DNA from: Flectobacillus roseus
GTDB taxonomy: Bacteria; Bacteroidota; Bacteroidia; Cytophagales; Spirosomataceae
Length of the DNA stretch: 64,000 bases
Assembly: GCF_030056665.1 (NCBI RefSeq)
Contig: NZ_JASHIG010000002.1
Reading direction: 5' to 3' (one strand)
The position numbers and the translations under genes are program-made. Below are positions 35,987 through 44,923 of the stretch, one piece after another. The notes under the pieces are model-generated. The model did no database searches, was not told where the DNA came from, and saw nothing but the letters and a program-made list of their open reading frames with translations. Each line of letters starts with the position of its first letter. The stretch's first letter is position 1.

Positions 35987-36733
35987 TTACATATAATTCA
36001 AGTCGTTGTTTTTCTTCAACTTAATAATGTGCAAGGCATTCAATAATAAAATCACAGGATATGTAGGGTCAAACTCATGCCATTTTACGCCGAAGTTGGC
36101 ACGACCACCCAATTTGTGGTGATTGTTGTGATACGACTCACCCATCATCAAAAAGTCAAATGGAAGCAAGTTTTTTGCTGTATCATTTACCTTAAAGTTG
36201 ATATATCCGTATTTGTGAGCAAACCAGTTGATAATCACGCCATGCACAGGTCCCATCAAATAGTGAATTGGCAACAAAGCGTACTCCCAAGGAGAAGTAG
36301 CAAATTTCATGTAGAATAAGGTATAAAGCGTACCCCAGAAAATACGCATTAACCATTGGTCACCCAATTTTTCCAAAAACATCCAGTTAGGTACATTCTT
36401 TTTGAATTTTGGGTCAATGTCTGCTCTATCGTACAATACGTCGTTATAAATCTTCTTAGTCTTCCACATCATATCAAACAAGTTGTTTGAATAACTTGGC
36501 GAATGAGGGTCATTTTCGGTATCGGCATACGCATGGTGCAAACGGTGCATAATACCATAAGCTTTTGGACTCAAGAAAGAAGAGCCTTGCGTAATCAAGG
36601 TAAAAACATAGAAGAATTTTTCCCACCCTTTTGACATCGTAAACATCTGATGCGCCGCATAACGATGCAAGAAGAATGTTTGCGAAAATAAGGACAGATA
36701 CCAGTGTGCTACAAAAAATAATAAAATTGCCAT
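35987..36733 (-). CDS. Acyl-CoA/acyl-lipid desaturase (membrane di-iron)
   Basis: A 248-residue membrane enzyme with the three His boxes: HRYAAH (near 24), HRLHHAYAD and ESYHNNHH. Helices surround the boxes in the usual stearoyl-CoA 9-desaturase order. It is a little shorter than animal or cyanobacterial members. It should introduce a double bond into membrane acyl chains using oxygen and an electron donor. It sits between PhyH and ccoI; oxygen-dependent desaturation next to respiratory genes makes sense if expression follows oxygen supply. Confidence 0.93.
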   Translation of the reverse strand: MAILLFFVAHWYLSLFSQTFFLHRYAAHQMFTMSKGWEKFFYVFTLITQGSSFLSPKAYGIMHRLHHAYADTENDPHSPSYSNNLFDMMWKTKKIYNDVLYDRADIDPKFKKNVPNWMFLEKLGDQWLMRIFWGTLYTLFYMKFATSPWEYALLPIHYLMGPVHGVIINWFAHKYGYINFKVNDTAKNLLPFDFLMMGESYHNNHHKLGGRANFGVKWHEFDPTYPVILLLNALHIIKLKKNNDLNYM

Positions 36734-36935
36734 GTAATTGGGATTTATAGATTAGGTAAATGTTTGACTAATACAGGTAAAAATGCTCAGAAAGCCAGCA
36801 GGCGAGCCAATGCTCACAACACGGTACAAGGAAAAAATCGAATTTCCGATGAGCTTTTTTACACTATCCTTAGCCAAACCATTACGAATTTGGAACAAAT
36901 TTAATAGACTAGCTAGCCTATAGAGTTGACAAAAA

Positions 36936-39350
36936 TCATTGCTTAAACTGATTTTTGCCACGCAAAATCATCCCCACCGAGGCAATAATCACCATGGTAG
37001 ATGAACTCATTGGCATTAGAATGGCCGCCACCACAGGGTGCAAAGTGCCAGAGGCTGCAAAGGTCAAACCTACGAAGTTGTAAATCAGGGATACGACAAA
37101 ACTGAACTGAATCAGACGCAAAGCGTATTTGCTATATTTGAAAATAGCGGTAAACTTATGCAAAGAGTTAGCTTCCAAAATACCATCACTTGATGGTGTA
37201 AAATTGAGAGTATCGTCAGTAATGGCTATCCCAACATTAGATTGTTTCAAAGCTCCTGCGTCGTTGAGTCCATCGCCCACCATAACCACTTTTTTGCCTT
37301 GAGCTTGAAGTTTTTTGATAAAATCAAGTTTTTCTTGTGGGGTACAATTAAATTTCAAATTGCTCTCATCCGAAAACCAACTCTTCAATTGATTACGCTC
37401 GGCTTCATTGTCGCCCGATAGCAAATAAGTATGATAGGTTTTACTAAGCTCTCTAATTTGACTCTCTATATCGGCACGATAGTGATTTGGCAAAGAAAAA
37501 TAACCAATATATTCATGGTCGATTTTGAGATGCGCTACACTGGCATTGAAGCCTTTCTCAGGCTTTTTGCCTTCAGGATTTACGAACTCAAACGAACCTA
37601 ATTTGATTTGGTGGTTTTCATACAATCCCTTCAAACCTTGCCCTGTGATTTCTTGGAAATTTTCTATTTCTAAAAAAGTAGGCTCAGGATACAAGTATTT
37701 GATTTTTTGTGAAATGGGGTGCGTAGAATTTCTTACCAAGGACGATACCAACATCTCCTCAAACTGGTTTAAAGGTCGCTGACTATGAAAAGTTGGCAAA
37801 CTTCCTTCCGAGGTTGTTAAGGTTCCTGTTTTATCAAAAACAATGGTATCACATTGTGCCATAGCCTCGATAATGTCAGCATTTTTGAGATAAAAATTCT
37901 GCTTACCCAAAATTCTCAAACCATTTCCCAAAGCAAAAGGATAACTCAAGGACAATACACACGGACAAACCACAATCAGGATAGCGGTAAAGGCATTGAT
38001 TACCTTTGATGGTTCATGGAAATACCAATAAATCGAAACACAAACAGCAATAGTCAATACTGAAATAGTGTAGTACTTGCCTACTAAATCTGAGAAGGTT
38101 TTGATTTTGGAATCTTGGCTTTTTTGAAAAGTGTCATTGTTCCACAATTGAGTCAAATAACTTTGAGATACCTCTTTCAATACCTCCATTTCGAGGGTTT
38201 CGCCCACTTGTCGACCACCTGCATACAAGAAATCACCTACTTTTTTAGCTTCTAAAGCCGATTCACCCGTTACGAAACTATAGTCTATTTGTGCATTTCC
38301 TTTGTATAAAAACGAGTCAGCGGGAATCAATTCGCCATTTCTTACAAGGATTTTATCGCCTTTTTTCAAAGCATTCAACGAAATAGGCTCCTCTTTTCCT
38401 TGTGTTAATCTAGTAACAGCCAGTGGAAAATAGGATTTGTAATCCCTTTCAAATGACAAAAAACTATAAGTTTTTTGTTGAAACCATTTACCTATCAACA
38501 AGAAGAATATCAAGCCTGATAAGGAATCAAAATAACCAGCTCCATCTAAAAAGATGACCTCATAAGTACCTCTAAAAAAAGCAACCAAAATCCCGAGAAG
38601 AATCGGAAAATCGATATTGATAATACCTTTTTTGAGACTTTTATACACCGAAACAAAATAGTCTGAGCCCGAATATGCCACCACAGGAATGGATAGTGCC
38701 ATACTCAACAAACCAAAAAGCTTTTTGTACATCATGTCGTCCAAACCCAAGTATTCTGGAAAACTAAACAACATAATATTACCTGCACAAAAACCTGCTA
38801 CACCGATTTGCGTTAGTAGTTTTTTGTATGAAGGCTTATTTTTTTCCTTCACAACATCGTTCAAGCTAATCAGTGGTTCGTAACCAACCGAAGTCAACAT
38901 TTCGGCCAATTGGCGTAGTGTTAGCTCTTCAGGATTGAAAGTTATCGCCACTTGTTTTTTCAAAAAATCAACTTTTGATTGCTTCACACCTGCGTGCAGT
39001 TTGTACATATTCTCTAGGAGATACAAACAAGATGAGCAGTGAATCGAAGGTATATAGAAGCTAATTTTGGCAATTTTATCACTTCTAAAATCTAGTAATT
39101 GATTAGTTATCTCTGTATTATCCAAAAACTCAAAATGAGCCATTTGAGGACTATTACCCGACATTTGTTCTATGGCGTAGTAATTACAAAGATTATTTTG
39201 GTCAAGAATTTCGTAAACAGTTTTGCAACCTTCACAGCAAAAATGTTTCTCCTCGATATGTATGTGGGTGTCTGGGCAATCATTACCACAATGGTAACAC
39301 ACCAGAGCCTCGTCAGTAAGCGTTTCCATAGCCTCTACAATTTTTTCCAA
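36936..39350 (-). CDS. ccoI: P-type ATPase for cbb3 oxidase copper loading (CcoI/FixI)
   Basis: An 804-residue P1B ATPase. The N-terminus has a Cys-rich region (CYHCGNDC at about 18-25, CCEGCKTVYEIL at 38-49) followed by an HMA-type motif IHCSSC (about 100). Then come the membrane segments with the CPC motif (VVCPCVLSLSYPFAL, near 463), DKTGTLTTSEG and VGDGLNDAGALKQ. The Cys-rich front and the CPC-V-LS variant identify CcoI/FixI, which exports copper for the CuB site of CcoN rather than for detoxification (compare CopA at 10.3-12.5 kb). It is transcribed toward the desaturase and starts 129 bases from the divergent CRP/FNR gene. Confidence 0.94.
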   Translation of the reverse strand: MEKIVEAMETLTDEALVCYHCGNDCPDTHIHIEEKHFCCEGCKTVYEILDQNNLCNYYAIEQMSGNSPQMAHFEFLDNTEITNQLLDFRSDKIAKISFYIPSIHCSSCLYLLENMYKLHAGVKQSKVDFLKKQVAITFNPEELTLRQLAEMLTSVGYEPLISLNDVVKEKNKPSYKKLLTQIGVAGFCAGNIMLFSFPEYLGLDDMMYKKLFGLLSMALSIPVVAYSGSDYFVSVYKSLKKGIINIDFPILLGILVAFFRGTYEVIFLDGAGYFDSLSGLIFFLLIGKWFQQKTYSFLSFERDYKSYFPLAVTRLTQGKEEPISLNALKKGDKILVRNGELIPADSFLYKGNAQIDYSFVTGESALEAKKVGDFLYAGGRQVGETLEMEVLKEVSQSYLTQLWNNDTFQKSQDSKIKTFSDLVGKYYTISVLTIAVCVSIYWYFHEPSKVINAFTAILIVVCPCVLSLSYPFALGNGLRILGKQNFYLKNADIIEAMAQCDTIVFDKTGTLTTSEGSLPTFHSQRPLNQFEEMLVSSLVRNSTHPISQKIKYLYPEPTFLEIENFQEITGQGLKGLYENHQIKLGSFEFVNPEGKKPEKGFNASVAHLKIDHEYIGYFSLPNHYRADIESQIRELSKTYHTYLLSGDNEAERNQLKSWFSDESNLKFNCTPQEKLDFIKKLQAQGKKVVMVGDGLNDAGALKQSNVGIAITDDTLNFTPSSDGILEANSLHKFTAIFKYSKYALRLIQFSFVVSLIYNFVGLTFAASGTLHPVVAAILMPMSSSTMVIIASVGMILRGKNQFKQ

Positions 39351-39447
39351 AATTTGCCTCTGACCACGGAAGTAAATATGAGTAAGGTGATTTCAAAAAC
39401 TGATAAAACTCATATTTTCCGATACTGACCTTTTGCAACTTCGCAGA

Positions 39448-39461
39448 GTGATATTTATCAA
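39448..39461 (+). promoter_or_regulatory. Candidate FNR/CRP box upstream of the FNR-like gene
   Basis: The site GTGATATTTATCAA fits TTGAT-N4-ATCAA in nine of ten positions, the first T being G. It ends 17 bases before the ATG of the CRP/FNR-type regulator, where binding would block transcription (autorepression), and is about 100 bases from the divergent ccoI gene. By-eye match only. Confidence 0.45.
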
Positions 39462-39478
39462 TCTAATCAGTGTTATAT

Positions 39479-40180
39479 ATGAAACCGCAAGCACCACATT
39501 GTCAAAGTTGCCAATTCAAAGATAGTTCGCTCTTCAAACAGTGCCATCTTCATGAGTTGGAAGAACTGAATGAAAGCAAATGTTTTAACTCTTATAAAAA
39601 AGGACAGGTAATCTTTCATGAAGGAAATAGACCGCTGGGTATTTTCTGCGTATATAGCGGTAAGGTAAAGGTAAGTAGAATGGGATCTGACGGAAAAGAG
39701 CAGATTATCAGGTTAGCCAAAAAGGGTGATACCTTAGGTTATCGTTCGCTGATTGACAATACTAAATATACCGCCTCGGCAATTGCCTTGGACGAAACAG
39801 AAGTATGCTTTATTCCTGCAGCAGAGTTCAATAAATTGGTAGATGAAAACGTAAAAGTTTCGACCGATTTGATGAAAATGCTCGCTCGTGCCTTGGGCGA
39901 TACGCAAGACAAGCTGATTCACCTAGCCATGAAACCAGTTCGCGAGCGATTAGCAGAGGCTTTACTGCTTTTGAAAAGTACTTATCAAGAAGAAGGTAAA
40001 AATCCATTCTCTATTTCGATTTCTAGAGAAGACCTCTCGTCGATTGTTGGCACAGCCAAAGAAACGGTCATTCGCTTTTTATCAGAATTTAAAGAAGACG
40101 GCATTATTACTACGCATGGTAGTGAAATTACAATTTTGAACCCAGAGAAATTAGTAAAAATTAGCAGTATGTACGACTAA
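39479..40180 (+). CDS. CRP/FNR-family regulator with Cys-rich N-terminus
   Basis: The start is at MKPQAPHCQSC. The 233-residue protein has three N-terminal Cys (C8, C11, C22) spaced CX2CX10C, with more at C35 and C57, then a cNMP-binding-like beta-barrel (KKGQVIFHEGNRPLGIFC) and the dimer helix. The C-terminal winged HTH is REDLSSIVGTAKETVIRFLSEF. The Cys pattern suggests an oxygen- or NO-sensitive [4Fe-4S] cluster as in FNR, though the spacing differs from E. coli FNR (CX2CX5C). It is divergent from ccoI and preceded by a candidate FNR box, so it probably controls the cbb3 genes in low oxygen. Confidence 0.9.
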   Translation: MKPQAPHCQSCQFKDSSLFKQCHLHELEELNESKCFNSYKKGQVIFHEGNRPLGIFCVYSGKVKVSRMGSDGKEQIIRLAKKGDTLGYRSLIDNTKYTASAIALDETEVCFIPAAEFNKLVDENVKVSTDLMKMLARALGDTQDKLIHLAMKPVRERLAEALLLLKSTYQEEGKNPFSISISREDLSSIVGTAKETVIRFLSEFKEDGIITTHGSEITILNPEKLVKISSMYD

Positions 40181-40269
40181 TTTTTATGTCAGCTTGCCCA
40201 GTGACTATTATCATTTCAGGGGCTTGCAATCTCGCCTAATTTAGCCAACTCATAGCAAGCAAAGAAACA

Positions 40270-40635
40270 ATGAGAGAAACGGAACGTAAAATTTTAGCGA
40301 GTGGTATAGAATTAAGTTTCAAAGAAGGTGAGTATTTGTATAGAAAAGGACAAGACGCTGAATTTGTATTTTATTTAAAAGACGGTGCTTTTGAACTCCG
40401 AGACGAACACAACAAACCCATTGTTATCGATGGTTTTAGATGTTTTTTGGGTTTAGAAGAAATGCTTTCAGATAAAAAACATCGTTATGGCGTAAAGGTT
40501 CTTTCTAGTGCACATGTACTAGTTTTCGAAAAATCCTTACTCAATACCCTTATTTATGAATATGAATTAGCCCAGAGATATTTCATGCTGAAAATGTGTG
40601 ACTATTTGGCTTTTCATGAAAAAGTATACGAATAA
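40270..40635 (+). CDS. Stand-alone cNMP-binding-fold protein
   Basis: A 121-residue protein that reads as the beta-barrel of the CRP family (FKEGEYLYRKGQDAEFVFYLKDGAFEL, then VKVLSSAHVLVFEKS) without any DNA-binding domain. The end is helical (LAQRYFMLKMCDYLAFHE). It lacks the phosphate-binding RxA motif that defines true cAMP binding. It follows the FNR-like gene by 89 bases on the same strand, so it may heterodimerise with it or bind a ligand as a modulator; this is inference. Confidence 0.78.
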   Translation: MRETERKILASGIELSFKEGEYLYRKGQDAEFVFYLKDGAFELRDEHNKPIVIDGFRCFLGLEEMLSDKKHRYGVKVLSSAHVLVFEKSLLNTLIYEYELAQRYFMLKMCDYLAFHEKVYE

Positions 40636-40848
40636 GCGTTGGATTCTTTTTTTTCAACCTTCACAAACTCAATTATAATTACCAGTATTTCAACAGGTTG
40701 AACACAAAATCTTTTTTCAATCGTGACTGCTTTCATTTGAAAAGATGATTTTTGTCATGTTTTTAAATTCGGAAAAACTCCAACTTTACTTCATCTCTAA
40801 GAGATAACCATTTTAAACTGATGTTTTTCCATTAAATCTATAAAAGTC

Positions 40849-41676
40849 ATGAAGAAGATACTTGTGCCCACTGATTTCTCTGAACTTTCGTTAGCAGCAT
40901 TAGACGTAGCAGCTATGTTTGCTCGCGCAACATCAGCCGAAATTGTTTTATACCATAAAGATTTTATCATATTACCCAATATTGATTTTATAGAAGCTCC
41001 TATTTCAACATATGATGTAGAAACTAACGAGGCTATCCATAATCAAACACAAAAGCAATTGGAAACTATCATCCAATCGCCTAAATATGATGGAATTAGC
41101 ATTGTGATATACAATACAGATGATTACGAAGAATTAGGCGAAGCCATTTCTGAAAGAACCGATATTGACCTCATCGTGATGGGTTCGGAAGGTGCTTCAG
41201 GTTGGAAGGAGTTTTTGGAAGGTTCTAATTCAGAAAGCGTGGTAAGACATGCCAATTGTCCTGTATTGGTCATCAAGGAGCCTATATCTACATTCTACCC
41301 ACGTAAAGTAATGTTTGCTGTAGACTTCGAGACTCCATTTGATGATAAACTCATCAAAACGCTAAGTCATGAAATCGAACAAACGTATGTGGTTTATGTA
41401 AACACATCAGACGGTTTTGAAGACTCTAGAACCATCAATGAGAAGATGGCGGCTTTTGAAAAAGAGCATAATCTTACTGATCATGAATTTGTGATTTATA
41501 ACGATTATAGTGCAAGCAACGGCGTTATTCATGCGGCCGAGGATTTACAGGCAGACTTAATTGTAATGTCGACCAAAGCTCGTTCTGGTTTGAGTCATTT
41601 CTTGTTTGGTAGCGTTACCGAAACAGTTATAAATCATTCGAGTATTCCAGTACTTGCCACTTTAGCAAAACATTAA
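40849..41676 (+). CDS. Universal stress protein, tandem UspA domains
   Basis: A 275-residue protein with two Usp domains (about 1-145 and 146-275). The first starts MKKILVPTDFSELSLAAL and carries the ATP-binding pattern G-x2-G-x9-G-S in GSEGASGWKEFLEGSNSESV. The second starts FYPRKVMFAVDFE and has STKARSGLSHFLFGSVTETV, a less complete ATP pattern. Tandem Usp proteins act in the cytoplasm under oxygen or redox stress. Usp genes next to cbb3 and FNR genes are known as members of low-oxygen regulons, which fits here. It is followed by a convergent terminator. Confidence 0.95.
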   Translation: MKKILVPTDFSELSLAALDVAAMFARATSAEIVLYHKDFIILPNIDFIEAPISTYDVETNEAIHNQTQKQLETIIQSPKYDGISIVIYNTDDYEELGEAISERTDIDLIVMGSEGASGWKEFLEGSNSESVVRHANCPVLVIKEPISTFYPRKVMFAVDFETPFDDKLIKTLSHEIEQTYVVYVNTSDGFEDSRTINEKMAAFEKEHNLTDHEFVIYNDYSASNGVIHAAEDLQADLIVMSTKARSGLSHFLFGSVTETVINHSSIPVLATLAKH

Positions 41677-41862
41677 TTAAACCGTTAGACTTTCTTTTTG
41701 TCGAACAAATAAGATTCCTGAAAAGGTATTTCGACAAAAACGAAAGTTACTTATATCAGGATTTTACCAACAATTTAATAGCTCAGACTTCTGAAATATT
41801 CTTTTGAAGAATCAAAAACTGATATGCATTTTTTGAATTTATGATGTCATGAGCCATGAAAA

Positions 41863-41890
41863 AGGCGTAGAAGCTTTCGTTTCTACGCCT
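41863..41890. terminator. Bidirectional intrinsic terminator
   Basis: Arms AGGCGTAGAA and TTCTACGCCT flank an eight-base loop, with AAAAA on the left and AATTTTTT on the right. It lies between the convergent UspA and REC-CRP genes, so each strand gets a stem followed by T residues. Confidence 0.8.
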
Positions 41891-41911
41891 AATTTTTTGC
41901 TCTATGCTTTT

Positions 41912-42973
41912 CTAATTTCTCAGATTGGAAAGCTTTTTCTCATCGATAATCGTAATTTCGCTACCGCTAATTTCGATCAGTTTATCAGCTTTAAATTCAC
42001 TCAAGGTTCGAATCAGTGACTCAGTTGCAGTACCCACAATAGATGCCAAATCGTCTCTAGAAATCTTCATGGTAAATCTCGTACTCTCTTCAGCTTTATA
42101 TTTTTTCTGCAATAACAAAAGACCATCCGCTACACGCTTACGAAGCGAATTGTAGGCCATGCCTAACAAATAGGTTTCTTTATCGGCAATATTATTAGCC
42201 AGCAATTTGATAAACTTATTGGCAACTTGCTGATTTTTAGACAACAGCTCCATAAAATCCCCTCTTGGGATACCAATAATTTGAGAGTCTTCCAATGCCT
42301 CCGCAGTTTCTTGATAATCTGTATTTTCGATGATGGCAATATGTCCAAAGAAATCACCCTCATTGTACAGACCTGTCACAAACTCTTTTCCATCACGGTT
42401 GGTCTTGTAAGTCTTAATTTTTCCTGACTTCAAGAAATAAAACTTAATAGGTTCGTCACCTTCTGAATATACAATTTGTTTTTTCTTCAAAGTCGACACC
42501 TTTCTATCTGAGGATAAATCCGTTAAGTCTCGGTATTTATTAGCCTCTGAATATAATTCTTCCAAATGTTCATGAGCCACTTTTCCTGCACCCTGTAAAA
42601 GTTGCTCGACCTTTTTCAAACGACTTTCAATAGCATTCAATAATTCTATTTCGTGAAATGGCTTTGTCAAATAGTCGTCAGCGCCCATTTCCATACCTTT
42701 TCTAAAGTCAGTACGTTCTGTTTTAGCCGTCAAGAAAATAAATGGAATACCTTGTAAATCAGGATTTTGATTAAAAATATGTAACACTCCATAACCATCA
42801 AGCACGGGCATCATAATATCACAAATTACAATATCAGGACGATTTTGAATGGCTTTTTCAACTCCATCTTTACCGTTTACTGCGGTAACGACTTCATAGT
42901 TAGCCAATTCGAGAATCTCGGCGGTTGTTTCTCTGATGTCATCACTGTCTTCGATAAGTAATATCTTTTTCAT
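41912..42973 (-). CDS. Response regulator with CRP/FNR output (REC-cNMP-HTH fusion)
   Basis: The start is at MKKILLIEDSDDIRE. The 353-residue protein has a receiver (1-120; acidic D10 and D11, phospho-Asp D52 in CDIMMP, Thr in FLTAKTE, Lys in LTKPFHE). A helical linker leads to a CRP-like beta-barrel (KQIVYSEGDEPIKFYFLKSGK, YNEGDFFGH) and a CRP winged HTH (SRDDLASIVGTATESLIRTLSEF). Phosphorylation thus feeds directly into a CRP-type DNA-binding protein. The histidine kinase gene lies 162 bases upstream on the same strand and is its likely partner. Confidence 0.95.
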   Translation of the reverse strand: MKKILLIEDSDDIRETTAEILELANYEVVTAVNGKDGVEKAIQNRPDIVICDIMMPVLDGYGVLHIFNQNPDLQGIPFIFLTAKTERTDFRKGMEMGADDYLTKPFHEIELLNAIESRLKKVEQLLQGAGKVAHEHLEELYSEANKYRDLTDLSSDRKVSTLKKKQIVYSEGDEPIKFYFLKSGKIKTYKTNRDGKEFVTGLYNEGDFFGHIAIIENTDYQETAEALEDSQIIGIPRGDFMELLSKNQQVANKFIKLLANNIADKETYLLGMAYNSLRKRVADGLLLLQKKYKAEESTRFTMKISRDDLASIVGTATESLIRTLSEFKADKLIEISGSEITIIDEKKLSNLRN

Positions 42974-43135
42974 AAAGTTTAATTGTTGTGTTAAGATAAG
43001 TTTTAACAAATGATTTATATTGAACGTTGAGGTAAAATCTGCTTTAGAGCTGAACGATGAGTTACGAATGTGGAGTTTTAGTCATCTCCCACTCCACACG
43101 ATTCTTTGATGTAAAGAGCCTAAGGAAAGGTCTAA

Positions 43136-44737
43136 TCATGCTAATTCTAACTGCACTGTTACCGTTGTTCCTTGATTGAGTTTACTTGAAATACTTACTT
43201 TTCCTCCAAGCAACTCTGTATATTTAGCAACAATATGTAAGCCTAATCCAGTACCTTGAATATTGGTAACATTCACGCCTCTAAAGAATCGGTCAAACAA
43301 ATGTTTTTGGTCTTCCTCCGAAATACCGATTCCTTCATCTTGTACACTCAAGACAAAATGAGAAGATGATTTTTCAGTTCTAATCGTAATGCATGAACTC
43401 TCACCTGAAAACTTAATCGCATTGGAACATAAATTGATGATGATTTTTCGCAGTAAAGATTTGTCAGTAATAAACTCGTTTTCACCCGAATGTTCAAAGC
43501 GTAAATTTTGATTTTTCTTAAGTAAATTACTTACATCGGCCAAGGTATCGTTCACCAGTTCAGGAATTTCAACTAGAGCCAAATGCGCCTCAATTTTTCC
43601 TTCTTCAAGTTTTCCAACGGATAAAAATTCTTCTAAAATATCCGTTAAATTGCTTACAGCCGACTTGATACGATGAAGGTGTTTTTCACGCTTTTCTTGC
43701 TCTTCAGTTTTGGGATATTTAGCAATGAGCGATGCTGAAGAGAGTATGGCAGTCAGTGGAGTTCTAAATTCGTGTGAAGCCATAGCAACAAAACGAGATT
43801 TTAGTTCGCCCAATTCTTTTTCTTTACTTAAGGCCAATTCAAGTTCTTGTTTTGATTCCTCCAAATCCTTGAGCGTTTCTACCAGTGCATTCGTGCGATT
43901 CATGACCTCCTGTTCGAGACTTTCATTGAGTTTTTTAATCTCTTGGTTTTTCAGAATCATCTCCATTTCGATTTTTTTCTTGTACGTAATATCGTTTATA
44001 AAGGAGATAAAATACTGATTACCATTTTGTTCGAAAAAGCTCAAACTAATTTCCACCGAAAACAAAGTGCCATCTTTTTTACGAGCTTTCAAATCCAAAC
44101 CAATACCCATTGGGCGAATTTGAGGTTTGTGTAAATATTTTTCGGTATGTTGACGATGCGTCTCAGATAAGGCGGTTGGTAGCAAGGTTTCGATGGGCAT
44201 TCCAAGTAGCTCATTCGTCTCATAACCAAACAAAGCATTAGCATATCGATTAGTCAATACAATTTTGCTACTTTTATCCATCATCACGATACCCATTGCG
44301 GCATGCATGAATAAGGCCTCAAAACGCGCCTCTCCTTCCGAAAATTGAATCTGGGTATGTTTTTCAGACTGTATATCTGACAAATTTACTAACCAGTGAC
44401 CTTTGGCTGTATCAGGCTCTTGCAGTAATTTTACCCGAATGCGTCCCCAAAACTTGGTACCACTCGGACTGGTAAAACTATCGTCGATACAAAACTCCGC
44501 TGAAGTTTTTAGGTGCTCCGATACCTGAAGTTCCCATTGAATAAGGCTTTCATTGTTACGAAGACCCTCCAAGAAAAAGTCATTAGCTTGCTCCAGATTA
44601 TCTAACTCAAACATTTTCAAACCTGTTTTATTGAGATAGACAAACTTATGCGTATCTGGATTGTAGATTCCAACAAAAAGCGGGCTATTCTCCAAAGCAA
44701 CGTGACAGAGTTGTTGGTCTAAGGAAGTACAGTTCAT
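43136..44737 (-). CDS. PAS-domain sensor histidine kinase, cytoplasmic
   Basis: A 533-residue soluble kinase: one degenerate PAS (about 15-130), a second PAS with FEALFMHAAMGIVMMDKSSKIV and LLPTALSETHRQHTEKYL (about 145-260, FixL-like wording), a coiled-coil (260-315), HisKA (ASHEFRTPLTAIL, His near 322) and HATPase (NLCSNAIKFSGESS, DEGIGIS, GTGLGLHIVAKY). The FixL-like PAS has the usual GYETNELLG and HRQHTEKYL motifs; whether it binds haem is not shown. Its partner is most likely the REC-CRP fusion. Together they may sense oxygen or redox state next to the cbb3 genes. Confidence 0.94.
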   Translation of the reverse strand: MNCTSLDQQLCHVALENSPLFVGIYNPDTHKFVYLNKTGLKMFELDNLEQANDFFLEGLRNNESLIQWELQVSEHLKTSAEFCIDDSFTSPSGTKFWGRIRVKLLQEPDTAKGHWLVNLSDIQSEKHTQIQFSEGEARFEALFMHAAMGIVMMDKSSKIVLTNRYANALFGYETNELLGMPIETLLPTALSETHRQHTEKYLHKPQIRPMGIGLDLKARKKDGTLFSVEISLSFFEQNGNQYFISFINDITYKKKIEMEMILKNQEIKKLNESLEQEVMNRTNALVETLKDLEESKQELELALSKEKELGELKSRFVAMASHEFRTPLTAILSSASLIAKYPKTEEQEKREKHLHRIKSAVSNLTDILEEFLSVGKLEEGKIEAHLALVEIPELVNDTLADVSNLLKKNQNLRFEHSGENEFITDKSLLRKIIINLCSNAIKFSGESSCITIRTEKSSSHFVLSVQDEGIGISEEDQKHLFDRFFRGVNVTNIQGTGLGLHIVAKYTELLGGKVSISSKLNQGTTVTVQLELA

Positions 44738-44923
44738 AGGTATGATGGCTTTGTTTCGTCATAAATGATACCCTTACTTTTTGTAAATTCTTCATTTTGC
44801 GGGGAGAATCATCTGTAAGTAGGTATCTGTCAAAAATAGTGGATTTGAATAAATTGTAGTTCTTCGATTATTCAAATCATTCTGGGTAAATTTACATGAT
44901 AATGCCGATATTTTCCTGAAAAA

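Noticed and set aside
36752..36961. Open frame of 69 codons overlapping the ccoI end
   Set aside because: It overlaps a well-supported gene in another frame, with no family pattern.
10327..39350. Two copper ATPases as a gene duplication
   Set aside because: The one at 10.3-12.5 kb is CopA type and the one at 36.9-39.4 kb is CcoI type (Cys-rich N-terminus, CPCVLS), so they are distinct paralogues with separate roles.
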